DNA of 64,000 nt, from the NCBI RefSeq assembly GCF_024713945.1, contig NC_134681.1, forward strand, positions 1,302,001-1,366,000, read 5' to 3'. Every line of letters starts with the position of its first letter. The stretch's first letter is position 1. The position numbers and the translations under genes were made by a program. Below, piece after piece: positions 1-12,448 of this stretch. This DNA is from Dermatophagoides farinae (Eukaryota; Arthropoda; Arachnida; Sarcoptiformes; Pyroglyphidae). The notes beneath the pieces are model-generated. The model was not told the DNA's origin. It searched no databases and saw only the letters and a program-made list of their open reading frames with translations.

Positions 1-24
1 ATTCGATTGATATTTTTTTTCCAT

Positions 25-124
25 TCATTCAAATGAATCGATTAATTTTTTTCGACCAACTTTCTTTTGTTCAATATCATGAAATTGTGGCTTCGTGAAA
101 AATGTCAAACTACCATCCAGATAT
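25..124 (-). CDS. Terminal coding exon of an unidentified minus-strand gene (partial)
   Basis: On the minus strand a good 3' splice site (a T-rich tract ending GTGCAG) opens directly into 33 in-frame codons that end at a TGA at 25-27. The peptide starts YLDGSLTFFTKPQF and ends GRKKLIDSFE. It enters in phase 2, so two bases come from an upstream exon. The composition is normal for protein rather than low complexity, which sets it apart from the surrounding AT-rich noise. I do not recognise the family. Upstream exons of this gene should lie to the right; a strong minus-strand donor at 3038 is one candidate part of it. Confidence 0.4.
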
Positions 125-461
125 CTGCACAAAAAAAACAAGATGGTTGTGTTGTTGTGTGTGATGAAAAAAAAAATCGATTGACCTTGATCATGAATCA
201 AGATTGAGATGAACAAAAAAAAAATCTTCAATCGTTGATGAGGCAAACCGGAATTAGAAAAAAAAACCAGTGAATGATGTAGAAAATAGAAAATTCTTAT
301 GATTCGAGATGATAAATAATTTGGAAAATTACAAATGAATTTCGGTTATCATGTGATTATTTAGTTATTTATTTATTTTTTTTCACGGAAATCCAGAAAA
401 AAAATATCGATTCCACTTTGATTGATTGTCCGATGGATTTATATTTATATATAATTATTAA

Positions 462-813
462 TTATTTATTTAAAAAATAATAATAATCAAAATAATAATA
501 ATCCATAACGAAAAAATCGGTACCCGGATAATTTGTTAAATCGATTGATTTCTGATATAAACATTTTATACTATCATCATGTAAAAATTTATGGTCTTCA
601 TGTTTAACAAATTGATTATTAATCGATTGAAATTGGTGGATAAAAATAACATCAAATAAACCACTATTGATAATGATGATGATTATAGATGTTGATGATT
701 GATAATGATAAACAAAACAATAACAAAATGGTGAAAAAACAAAAAACGATGAATAATAAAGATAATAATTAACGACAGTAGTGTTTGAAAAGTTCATACT
801 GATTTCATTCATT
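462..813 (-). CDS. Weak hypothetical ORF
   Basis: A minus-strand open frame with internal ATGs (around 800-813) reads through a Tyr/Phe-rich hydrophobic stretch, an Ile run and then a more protein-like segment (KHEDHKFLHDDS, then LTNYPGTDFFVMD), ending at a TAA. The early ATG gives a short N-terminus with an N-glycosylation-like NTT. It has no recognised domain and much of it is AT-driven composition. It could be a small gene, an exon of the gene ending at 25, or chance. Confidence 0.18.
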
Positions 814-3037
814 AAAAAAAAAGAAAAAGAAGAAAAAAACAATTGAAAAAAATTTAAAATCTTATATATGGATGATGAAAATGTTTCAGACAAAAAAATT
901 CTCACACACACACACACACACACACACTATCGGTTGCAAAGAATCCAGAATTGAAAAAAAAATCACAAGGCTAAAATAAAATAATGTAGATGTATATATT
1001 CATCAATTGAGAGCGCGTGCGTATTCACACACACACACACACACTTGAAATGTATTTTCATTCAATTTTTTTTTTCACTGTTTGGTTTGAATTTATCATA
1101 AATGTTTTTGTTTTGTTTTCATTTTCATTTTCATTATGAATGAATCACATCACATTATTATTTATTTAAAATTTACATTTGAAAAAGTTTTCTATCGATA
1201 TAATAATGGAAAATTGTACTGTTGTTATTGATCAATTCATAAATATCATCAATATTTATATTATATATTGAAAACGATAATTGATGTTTACGACGACGTT
1301 GATGATAATTTTGATGCATTTAAAATATTAATCAATTTGTACAACAAAAAAACAAAATTGTTTTTTTCTTTTTTGATCAACAAAATATTCATCATTATGA
1401 TAAAAATAGCAACATTATTTATGAATATATGATATTCTTTTTTTTGCAACAGCACCAACAACAGAATGAAAAAAAAATATGTAGGAATAAAAAGCGAAAA
1501 AATTCAAAAAATTATATCAAGGAATTTTTTTTTGTTTTTTGTTGAGCAAAGAATGTTTTGTTTTGTCTGTCAGCAAGATGGAATTTCACCAGGTTTTTTT
1601 CCGTTCTTGTTTGTTTGTTGTGGTGATGGTTGTTTGGGTGATGGTTGGTTGATTGTGAAATAAACACTGTTCATCATTTAAAATACATACGTTTGTGGTG
1701 AATTTTGTTTTGTTTTTTTTTTATTAGTAGTAAACAGCAAAACATTAAGTCAGTCAGTCAGTCAGTCATACAATGCGACAAACAGAATCGATTCGTTTGA
1801 TGAGAAAAAAAAATTCATACAAAACAATTCACTTGATACGTTCGGCAATAAAGGAATATTTTCATTCTAAATAAAAAAAAATAAATAAAAAGAAAAACGA
1901 AAAATGAAAATAAAAAATATGGAATTGGTCAAAGAATAATAAAGAAAAAAAATAATAATGATATTGACATTGAAATTTCAAGAGAGAATAATAGAAAAAA
2001 AAACTTCTGGCTTTCTCCAGTAAATGGGCCCGATGAAAGAATCAATTTTATTCTTGCCTAAATAAAAAAAAAAGTCTCAAACCTCTCACGCATTCTAATG
2101 AATGTAAAAAAAACTATCAATGTTTATGTGGCATGGAGCGACAATATAAGTATGTCCGTATCTGATGCAATTCAAAACAGGAATAACCAACCAGCAACAA
2201 CAACAAAAAAATATTTCATGAACAATAAACAGAAAATGATGAACATGAGAAAAGAAAAATCTTTATAGTTGGCTATAACACAACCACCATCATGATGATG
2301 ATAGTAATATCCGGTCGAATGAATCTATATGATTATATGGTATTTTGTTTGGATTATCATCATCATAGATGTGGTGGTTGCTGCTGCTGCTGCTGCTGCT
2401 AAAAATTCTATTATGAATAGACGTGCAACACCCACACATACTATATGGATGAACCGATAGCAGAATCGAAGAATCGTGTGTGTGTACATGTACAATTTTG
2501 TCTTTATTTATAATATATGGTGACTTGGTATTTATATAGATATTTTTAGAATAAATTTCTTTTTTATTTTTTTGTTGTTTGTTTCTTTATAATAGAGATT
2601 AATTTGACGTGGATTTGTTGTTTGTATGTGAAAAGCAAATTATCCAAAAAAGGGCAGGTGTTATTTATGATCAATCAATCAATCAGTCAATGAATATCAT
2701 CCTGTATACATTCTATATTCTATTCTGATACATCCGTTTGTTTTTTATTTTTTGTTATTGAAATTTCGGAAATAACAAAATTGATAATGTCTATGGATTT
2801 ATTCTGGATTGATTGATTGATTAATTAATCAATTAATTCATGAACACGAATAAATTGATCAAATGATCGTAACGAGAATCAAATTGGATGTCATCGTACG
2901 AAATGTTAGAATGAAAGAATTTTTTTTTTTTAGACTGATTTATCCATTTCTCGTTTGCCATGTTTGCATAAACACCCGCCCACGCACGTACACCCACAGA
3001 CACACACACACACATGTAAAATTGTTGTATAACTTAC

Positions 3038-3128
3038 CTCATGAATAAAGATGATGATGATGATAAATTTCTTCGATAAAAATGAAAAAATCAATCTAGA
3101 CAAGCTAGATAAATTGGATGTGAGCACA
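3038..3128 (-). other. Candidate internal exon (strong donor)
   Basis: The minus strand shows a near-perfect 5' splice site (GAG|GTAAGT, exon end at 3038) and, 91 bases upstream, an acceptor (TTATAG|T, exon start 3128). Between them one frame stays open, encoding a hydrophobic peptide with an Ile run. It could be a coding or 5' UTR exon of the minus-strand gene that ends at 25. Only the splice consensus supports it. Confidence 0.25.
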
Positions 3129-6100
3129 CTATAACTAAAATTTTTTACATTTTAAAAAAAAATTATGAAATACCATAATAATAAAATCCAATGATCATCA
3201 TCGTTGGCTTTATATATCAATTATCAATTCTCAACAATGTGTACGATGTGCATCAACAACCGAAATAAAACAGTAAAAAAAATGTGAACAGAAAAAAATG
3301 TAATTTAATGTGTAGTGCACGCGATATCAAAAAAAAAATTGTACATTCAGGTGATGGATGAGTAAGTGATGGTGGGGACGAGTTGTGGTGGGGGGAAGTG
3401 AGGCAATTGCATACATAAAATGATGATTAAAAAAAAGTGTCAAAAGAGTAAAAAAACAAAAAAAAATAAAAAATAGACCATTGCTCTGATGCCTTTTTTT
3501 TACCATCTCAAACTACTCAAAATTTTCGACACCAAAGGTTCATCAGATTTTAATTTGTTTTCATCAAAAAAAAAATCTTTCCATTGAATTTACGCAATTT
3601 TTACCACACATATGTATGTGTGGATTTATGATGGTGGTGGTGGTTGTTTTCGGGGGATAAAAGCCATTCAGTCTAGTTAAGATTAGTTAGTTCTATAGCT
3701 AGCTGATAATTGATGATGATGACAATGGCTGTCATGATAATAATGATAATAATAATAATAAAAAAATTTCCAGTTAAATCTCATTCTGTTTATATTTATT
3801 TTTTTAAAAAAATAAAATACTGGAATGTTTGCCTGAACACGTACACCATATTTATATATTTATGATTGATGGAAATGTGTATCAATTTTTTTTTGTCAAT
3901 ATTTCATCTACATCAACATTATTGAATAGAAAAACAAACAAACAAACAAACATATGGAAATCTGTACCATTATCAACCGGGTCCGAAATTGTTATTATTT
4001 CATTTTTCATTGCTATTATCAGCTGTTAGGGGAAAAAAACATCCATATCATAAATAATCAAAGATGATGAGGATTGGGATTCGATGAAAAAAAAACGACA
4101 ACGATCCTTTTATTGTTGCTAACTAATTAAAATATTCAATAATGACCACATTGCATGTGCAGGATGACACATACACATATACAGTGTGGTCATAATCGTA
4201 GCCATTATCATCGTTATCATTATTATTAGGTTTTATTTTACAACATTGACAACAGACATAATTTGATATTACGTATTTTCTTTGAGCAAAAAAAAAAAAA
4301 ATAAGATTAAAGATTGAAATCAATAGCTGGAAAAAAACTTTTCATCATCTATGCATAAAGCTTGCGAATAATTTGGAGAAAAACAGCAAGAAAAAAATCC
4401 AAAATTCCAAGACAGGGACAAATGTGTAAGACCAAAAACGCAAAAAAAATCGGGTTAAACAAATCTTTGATGATGAAACAAAAAAAAAACAGAAAAATAA
4501 ACAACAATCACAGGATAGGATTATTAGGATTATTGCAAAGCATCCGTTTTGCTTAACCAGTAACGTGATGTGTGTGTGTGTGTGTGTTCATAACCAGTAT
4601 TTTACCTGGACAACTTATCGAATTTGAGGTCAAAAAAAAAAAGAAAATCAAACAAAAAAAAAATGACTGAAATTAAATACGTGATATATGGCACACGCAC
4701 GCACAAAATAAATGAAAATATGAGAATTCCATTTGATTATTAATTCCAGAGTATAATATTTGGCCTTCGACAACAACAACAACAACAACAACAACAGAAG
4801 CAGCAGCAGCCAGACTGATGATAAATAAACAAACAGAAAAAAAACCTATGAAAAGGTCACTGGTTCATTAAACATTAATGATGATTGTGATGATGATGAT
4901 GATGATATTTTGATAGAAGATTCTAGGCTACAACAAGTGGAAAAGAAAATTATTTTGTTTGATTTTTAGCTAAATCATTGCTCTATTTAATTCAATTTTT
5001 GCCTACTTTTGGTTACAATTTCATCAACCGGTTAATTCGTGATAAAATGTCAATTGATTAAATTATCATGAAGTGAAAAAAAAATTTTCAAAATAGTTTC
5101 CTATTGATTGAACGATCGATCGATATATATTATATATCAAGATTAATTGGCAAAAACAAAATTTATTCATTTCCAGAAACAAACAAAAAAAAATGCAAAT
5201 AATCAGGAAAAAATATCCTGTTTGTTTTGGTTGAAATCAAAATTTGAAATACATATAGAAAAAAAATTTATCAAGATCAAGGTCAAATCAAAATATAATG
5301 AGGGCAACAGCGGTAGTAGTAGTAGCAGCAGCAGCAGCATCGATAACAATCAAGCAAAAAAGAACCAATATCCAAAATTGAGAATCAAAATTTACAAATT
5401 GTCACATAATTCATTTTGTTTTTGTCAAATTGTGAAAAAACAAAATTTCAAAGAATAGAGAGAATTTTTTTCTTTTTGGAATGAACAAAAAAAGAATTTA
5501 GGTGAAGGTTTTGTTTGTCTGTTTTTTTTTTTTTTTTGGTTTCTTGAATTTCTGTTTATGTTAAAGAATAATTTTCAAAATTATCATCATCATCATCATC
5601 AAATGTGAAGAATTCGTGTTTTATGATTTAGCTCAATAAAAATATCAATTTGTTTTTCCTGTATGATTGACCAATGTATGAATAAAAATGGATGGATAAT
5701 CAAAAATCAGTATGAATTAATGAGCAAATGATGATGATGATGATGATGACAGATTACATAAGTGAAATTTTTGTTGTTTTTTTTCTGTCTGAATTTTTTC
5801 CTGTTAGAACCGTCTGTCGTTTGTTTTTTTTTTTGGCTTGTTTTGTTTTTTGCATGATGTTATTTACAATAAAATTATTAGAAGAAAAAAAAATCGATAA
5901 TGGCCATCATCAATAATTAATAATCAAATGTTGATGACTAGAGAATCTATGGTGGTGGTAATTGTTTTGTTGTTGACAAAAGGTGTGTATTCATTGTAAA
6001 ATCGTATGTGTTTATGTTTAAGCCAAAATGAAGAAATTAAAAATTTTTTGAAAAAAAAATGAATGATCAGAAGATGAGAGAGAGAGAGAAAAAAAAATGG

Positions 6101-6238
6101 AATATAGAATAAGGCTTAATGGATGAAAGTAAAAAAAAAGAAAAAATTTAAGAAATCACAAAATTTGTTTTTTCCTGTTTCTGTGTGTATGTATGTGTGT
6201 GTGTGTATGTGTGTGCGTGTGATTGATTGATTGATTGA

Positions 6239-6597
6239 TCAAATTTCATTGGAACCCATTTCAACAATTGTTGTTAATTTTTGACGATAACGTCTTAATG
6301 GACGATATAATCGACGTTTAGGTGAATCGGCCATTTTAAATGTAACTAATCTTGGTGATGGTGGTGTAGCTGGTGATATTGTTTTATTACCCATTGGAAA
6401 TACAAAATAAGTTAATGGTCGATCATCTAATATATCGATAATAACATCATCTGGTTCATTTTCATCATCTAGATTGATTGATTGTGTTCTAACATTATTG
6501 ATAGAATGACGATAAGGTTCTAATTGATGGCCATGATTTTTACGACGATAATATCGTCCACGATGATGATGTTGATTTCTATTCCGATTGAAACATT
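6239..6597 (-). CDS. Orphan C-terminal coding exon, possibly of the DHHC palmitoyltransferase
   Basis: A minus-strand frame of about 119 codons with clearly protein-like composition ends at TGA 6239-6241. It starts CFNRNRNQHHHRG and continues through an acidic stretch (DDENEPDDVIIDILDD), a Pro/Ser stretch (TPPSPRL) and a basic end (SPKRRLYRPLRRYRQK). The upstream palmitoyltransferase exon ends in phase 1 if its donor at 7420 is used. An acceptor inside this ORF at about 6519 (CAATTAG|AA) would accept phase 1 and enter this frame, which makes it a candidate alternative C-terminus. Another candidate chain uses a GTGAGT donor near 7149 in phase 0. It could also be a separate gene. Family not recognised. 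Confidence 0.45.
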
Positions 6598-7388
6598 TCT
6601 ATTTTTTTTTTTTTTTTTGTTCGAAGTAATGAGAAAAAAAAAGATTGAAAAATTAGAATTTTGGTTCAAGAATACAAACAACAACATCAACAAACTAAAA
6701 TCGGATCAAAAAAAAAAAAACATACGGAAAAATCTAAAATATCGGCAAAACACATTGCACAAATTTTGAGACAACAACAAACAAGAATCAATAACAAGAC
6801 AACAAAAAGAAATGAATAAATTCCGAAAAACATTTTTTGTTAAATCAATCAATATCGATTGAAAAAAAATGAAACTAAAACAAAATTAAATGTTGAAAAA
6901 ATAAATGAATTGAACGAAAACGAAACCAAAAAGAAAAAATAAATAAATAACTATTTGGTTGTCTAGGCATCAAATACACATACACAACATTGGCTAATAA
7001 TCAAGATTCATAATCTGGATTCTAACGATAACAACAAAAAGAAAAATTCACACTTTTATAAAAAGATTGAAATCAAAATTTTATCATCATCAGGATGATA
7101 TTAGAGAAACGTGGAAAAAAATTCAAATAGAAAAAAATGAAACTCACAATAAATTGTTTGGTTGTGTCCTGTTGTCTGTTCTTGATGATGATAATGTGTA
7201 TATGTAAGTGTGTGTGTGTGTTGTGACCGTGGTTGTAGCCGTTGATCAGATTCAAATTACATAACGAAATCTCCATCACATGGAATGTCTCAAATTTTGT
7301 TTTTTGTTTGTTTTTCTATGGCTTTCATTCAATGATGATTATTTGTATCCTGTAAATGTAGAGAGAAAAGGGGTTAATTTTTTTTTCT

Positions 7389-7394
7389 TTTATT
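7389..7394 (-). promoter_or_regulatory. Possible poly(A) signal of the palmitoyltransferase
   Basis: AATAAA on the minus strand lies 18 bases after the TAA at 7412. It fits a very short 3' UTR, but the motif is common by chance in DNA this AT-rich. Confidence 0.3.
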
Positions 7395-7411
7395 TTGTTA
7401 TTGATTAATAA

Positions 7412-7631
7412 TTACTTACCATTATCGTTATTATTTGATTGTGATTTTATTTGCTGTGATCGTGTGTTTATTGTTTGACCAACAACATTACCACCTTTCA
7501 CTGTAGTTGTTGTTCCCTGTGACCGTTTTTGTTGATGATTATTGGATCTTGATTGATATGTACCGGTTATTGAACCACCACCACCAACAGAACTACCGGT
7601 TGATGATTTACTTGAATTCGATGGATGATGT

Positions 7632-7662
<31 letters not shown>

Positions 7663-10107
7663 GTGAACAAGATGTCGCTGTCGTTGATTTTGAAATTTGA
7701 GAATTGTTATTGTTATTATTATTATTCCATTGTTGCGACTGTGTTTGTGTTGATGGATAATTACAATAATCATGATTATTATGATCATGATCATCATTAT
7801 CATCATTATCATTAATAATTATTGATGATGAATTATTTTTCTTCAATAAATTCGGATAATATGGATCAATAACCATTGTCGTTGTATAATTATGATAATC
7901 AGATTGTTGTTGTAATTGTGCTATATTTGTTTGTTGTCGAATTGATGGCGATGATGATGATTGTTTTTGATAATAACAAGCCTGTTGACATGTTGAATGT
8001 GGATAATTTAATGAATCAATGGCGTTGGCTGTTTCATGATGATGATTATGATGATCTATTTGATATGGTTCGGCCATCATTACTATTGAATTATGGGAAT
8101 TATCATTAATTGGCTGTGGTTGTTGTTGTTGATGATAATAATTAGGTTGTAATCCATAACGTTGTTGTTGTTGTTGTTGCTGTTTATCAAGCTCATCAAT
8201 ATCATGACCAAGATAAACCTGGCCATGTAAATCTGAATGAAGTTGTTGAGATATGGACATATTCTTCATCATCGGTACATAATATTGTGATTGACCATTC
8301 GATTGTTGTTTAAGTTGATGCGATATAATTTGTGGTGATTTATTCATTGATGGTGGCTGTTGTTGTTGTTGTTGCTGTTGATGATGATGATAATAGCTAG
8401 CCATGCCCGGGGCTTGCAGTTGTTGTTGTTGTTGTTGTTGACCAGAAATAAAAGCTGCTGTTGGTTGTAATGGATATGCAACTGGACCAGGGAAACGAAT
8501 CGATTGTGATTGTTTTGATGATTGTGGTGATTGTGTTTGATGATTGGAATTATTATTAGATGCCGTTGTTGTTATGATACTTTCTTCACAATAAACATAT
8601 GAACGTCGATGTATTAAACTGATGACAGATGTTGTTGTTGTTGGTTTTTTTTTGGTGTATGCAAAAAAAAACAAACAAAAGATTAATGAATTAAAAGGAT
8701 AATATAAAAATATCGCAGACAAACCTTGGACCAATTGGTGAACATAATATTGAATAACAATTACGAAATATTGATCCCAATGAATAAGGATTAGTAACAG
8801 ACACATGATTACGTTTTGAGAATGATCCTTTAATATCTTCATTTGTTGTTAAATTTGACATAATAAGATAGGTATGAAAACCGGCTAATCCTAATATTGA
8901 CCATACAGAAAAGAAACATATGATCATTTCAACAACACTCACTGGTGATTGTTTAACAGCCTCAACAAATGTCATTGTTTTTGATACTAATAATAATAAA
9001 AAAAAATATGAAAATTATAAATAATTTTTTTTGGCAACATTATCATCAATACATACATAGAATAAAATGTGTTATTATGCATGAAAAAACATATATGCAT
9101 AAAAATGCTAATGATACGATGAACATGTAGAAAAAACGATAATTACGTTTACCAACACAATTACCAACCCATGGACAATGATGATCAAAACGTTCTATTA
9201 TATATTTATATATTGGTATTAAAAATGAATTTTTATTCATCAAAAATTAAAATAAAAATCAAAATTACTAACCAACACAATTATCACAAAGGCTACAATG
9301 AGATGCACGAGGTGGCCTGAATATTTTACATGTAAAACAATATTTTAATTTTATAGTCTGATTATTGATCATAACTTCTTTGGTACGTGGCGGTGGTCGC
9401 ATTGTTGATGAATTACTTTGGTTTGGAACTGGGATGAGAAAAATTTTTTTTTTTTTTTGATCAATTTTTGAATCAATTATTATCATGAATATGAAACTTA
9501 CCAATTTGTTGTTCAACATCGGCTGCTTCAGCCGGTGTTGCACGCGGTAATATACCGGGATCGGTAAATGATGTACGAAATAGACTGAATAGAACAAATA
9601 AAAATAGACAAGCAGCAACAATCGGTACCAATGGGCTAATTTTATTCGATAGATATGGTGAACTATGACAGAACAGAATGAATCAATTAATCAATCATTT
9701 TTTTTTATCAAAAATTTCAAATGAAAAACTTACTCAAAAATAAAAAATGAAACACATGTACCAACCAATAATGTAACGGTAAAATAGAAAACCGAAATTT
9801 GTTTGGCCATTATAATACGGCCATCACAGAAGAATCGATTTCGTCCAGGAAATATACGATAACGACGTACACGACGTACATTTGTTGTTGCCATTGATGT
9901 TGATGCCGCTGTTGTAGCTATTATCGTTGGACTTGAATTATTATTATTATTGTTGTTGTTGTTGTTGTTGTTGGTGGTGGTGGTTGTGGTAGTCATTGTG
10001 TTATTATCATTATTATTGATGACAACACCCATCGCTGCTGCTGCTGCTACTGTTGATGAAATGGGTGGTGATGTGCTACTGGAACTTTTATTATTATTCT
10101 GGGTCAT
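7412..10107 (-). CDS. DHHC palmitoyltransferase, ZDHHC9/14/18 type
   Basis: Integral membrane protein S-acyltransferase, expected in Golgi or plasma membranes, transferring palmitate to cysteines of target proteins. Exons: 9734-10107, 9502-9662, 9273-9428, 9057-9194, 8725-8986, 7412-8618; all phases join and give 765 residues. The N-terminus is a Ser/Thr/Asn-rich run followed by [12 protein letters not shown] and TM1/TM2, then [12 protein letters not shown]. The Cys-rich domain has [21 protein letters not shown], then [12 protein letters not shown] with catalytic Cys at about residue 237. TM3/TM4 are followed by the TTxE motif (LTTNEDIKG) and the [12 protein letters not shown] region. These match the ZDHHC14/18 and Drosophila app group as I recall it. 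The last exon adds about 400 residues of Gln/His/Asn/Ser-rich sequence, far longer than most relatives. The C-terminus is ambiguous: the last codons GGT AAG TAA are also a consensus donor (G|GTAAGT at 7420). Confidence 0.9.
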
Positions 10108-10313
10108 TGTGTAAAAGATTTTTCGTCGTCGTCGTCGTTGTTGTTGTTTTTATTGTGGTTGGCACAGTTCCTATTATTTTAAAAAAGAAGGTTATTATTA
10201 CAATAAAATATAAACGACAAAATAACAAATCAATCAATCAATCAATCGATAGATCAATATAATCAATTTTATTAATAGTTAATGGTAATAGAAGAAAAAA
10301 AATCAATATATAC

Positions 10314-10336
10314 CTGAATCGGATGATGATCAAATC
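10314..10336 (-). other. Candidate 23-nt 5' UTR mini-exon of the palmitoyltransferase
   Basis: On the minus strand an acceptor (CATTACAG|G at 10336) and a donor (TTCAG|GTATAT at 10314) bracket 23 bases lacking an ATG. An acceptor at 10170 (AATAATAG|G) could join it to the start-codon exon. The position just upstream of the ATG at 10107 fits a spliced leader region. Supported by splice consensus only. Confidence 0.3.
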
Positions 10337-12413
10337 CTGTAATGATTGGTTAGCTGTTGTTTTTCTCGTTTATAGTCTATTGATTTTAATATATGTGTTC
10401 TTTTTCCTAGGTCTGTCAACGATAAACGATAATAAAAGTCGAATATTTATGATGATGATGATGATTAAATTTCATTTGTGAAATGAGAATAATTTTCTTG
10501 AAATAATCAATTGATTGATTGATCGATTTATTATTTTTTTAAAAAGTTTTTTTTGATAAAAATTTGATCAAGCTAATTTATCGATTATCAAACACTCCAA
10601 GGACTTGAATTTGATTAATTGAATTTATTTCTTTTTTTTTTACGTTTGTTCCAAATCATCATCATGAATAATTATTGATAATTTTTTTTGGCCATTCATG
10701 AAGGCAATGTTGATGATGATGATGATCACAATAATAATAAAAATAATAATAATGATGATGATCACAATCCATTACAATTTGAAAAACAGAATCTGTTTGA
10801 TAATAATAACGAAAAACAAAAAACATGAAAAAATTAAATTTCCTGTCATCAAATGAAATGAATTTTAATCTGGCAATATATAATGAGAGAAATCATCACT
10901 ATTCATCAATCCAACAAGACATGTCAAAAAAAAATAAATTGGAACTAGAATTTTTTTTCATCAGAATTGAAATTATTATGGATTCATGATTGGAATTCAA
11001 GATTCTTGAGAAAAAAAATATTTCATTGAAAATGGTGATAAAAGTGTCACCTATTACTTCATCAGAACCACCACCACTAACACCCAAACAGAAAACTTTT
11101 CAGTTTTTTTTTTCTCGTTGCAGCTGTCAAACCAACTTTGTCCAAGACAATTGAAGTATAATAATTCCATTTCCGATTATAAAGAATGGTGAATTCTTTG
11201 AAATGAGAAATGAAAAAAAAAGTTAAGCCAAAAAGCAAAAAACAAAAAAACAAATTCTTTCCGATTATTCTTAGACAGTGGAGAGTGGGCGTTGGATTCA
11301 TTTTTTTTTTTTTTTTTGAATGATGATGATGTATTACATTTGTACAATTTACATGCACACACACACAAAAAAAAACATCAAATTTATGGTTTCTATAGTG
11401 CGATACAAAAAAAACAAAACAGAAAACATAAAAATAACCATCAAACAACAACAGCAGTAAATTAGTGACACAAACACCAAAAAAAAAATTAATACCTTTG
11501 ATTTTGTTCACATCAAATCACTAATATGTGTGTGTGTGTGTGCCATTTTTTGGATTTATTCTCAATTTTAGTTTTGTCATTATCATCATCATCATCATTT
11601 GATCATTGCCTAGAAACGAAAACAAAATTCGGAAATGGAAAAAATCAAATCAAATCAAAACGAATTGATTCATGAAACATTATATGGTCGCATGATTGAC
11701 AAATCACACACACATACACACAAACACAGAACAACAGCATTAAACTAGAGGACAAAAAAAATTGGCCAGAAATCGAAAAAAAAGGTTGATGATTGAGAAT
11801 AAAATATTGATTCATTTTTTGTTTTGCAATAAAAAGGATAAAGATCCGATTTCTTTTTAGCTTAAATCAAAAAAAAAGAACGAGACAAATTAAGTAGAAA
11901 AAAAGAAAGAAAAGGAAAAGAAAATTGATCTTACGAAAAAAAAATAAATACCGATGATGATAATCACTTGGTAAATCACTACTTATCATCAAGTATCACA
12001 TCACATTAAGATTATCGATATATATGATGTGTGTGTGTGTGTTTGTGTGTTGATAAGCGAAAATACAACGCAAAGAGGATAATTACATTATATAAACGAC
12101 GAGGACGCAAAAAAAAATATACGGTTAAGAATAAGAAAAATCGTTTTTTCCTTAATTTAAATATATATATAATATAATATATAAATCAAATCGATTTTCG
12201 ATTTTTGAAATCATAACAAATTTTTGCCTCTTAAAAACAAACAAACAAACAGACACACACACATAAATCAAAAATATGCAAAAAGATGGCTTCACTCGCT
12301 CTCTTTCTTTCTCTCTCTCTCTTACGAACTCATCAATCAAATCGATGCTTTTTGATTGTTTAATTTTTGGGTTTGAAAATGTATGAAAATTACTATATTC
12401 AAGAACATAAACA

Positions 12414-12448
<35 letters not shown>

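Larger units (their letters stand above)
125..6238. other. Gene-poor AT-rich stretch
   Basis: About 6.1 kb with no recognisable protein family on either strand. It holds many short microsatellites (CA near 903-927 and 1028-1042, CAGT near 1749-1768, CTG near 2380-2400, CAA near 4771-4794, GT near 4569-4587) and poly-A/T runs. Two weak coding hints on the minus strand are listed separately, at 462-830 and 3038-3128. Most of it is probably intron or intergenic DNA. Confidence 0.6.

Noticed and set aside
2863-3127. Overlapping ORFs on both strands built from CA/GT repeats (Thr-His or Cys-Val runs)
   Set aside because: The frames are translations of dinucleotide repeats; only the splice consensus at 3038 was kept.
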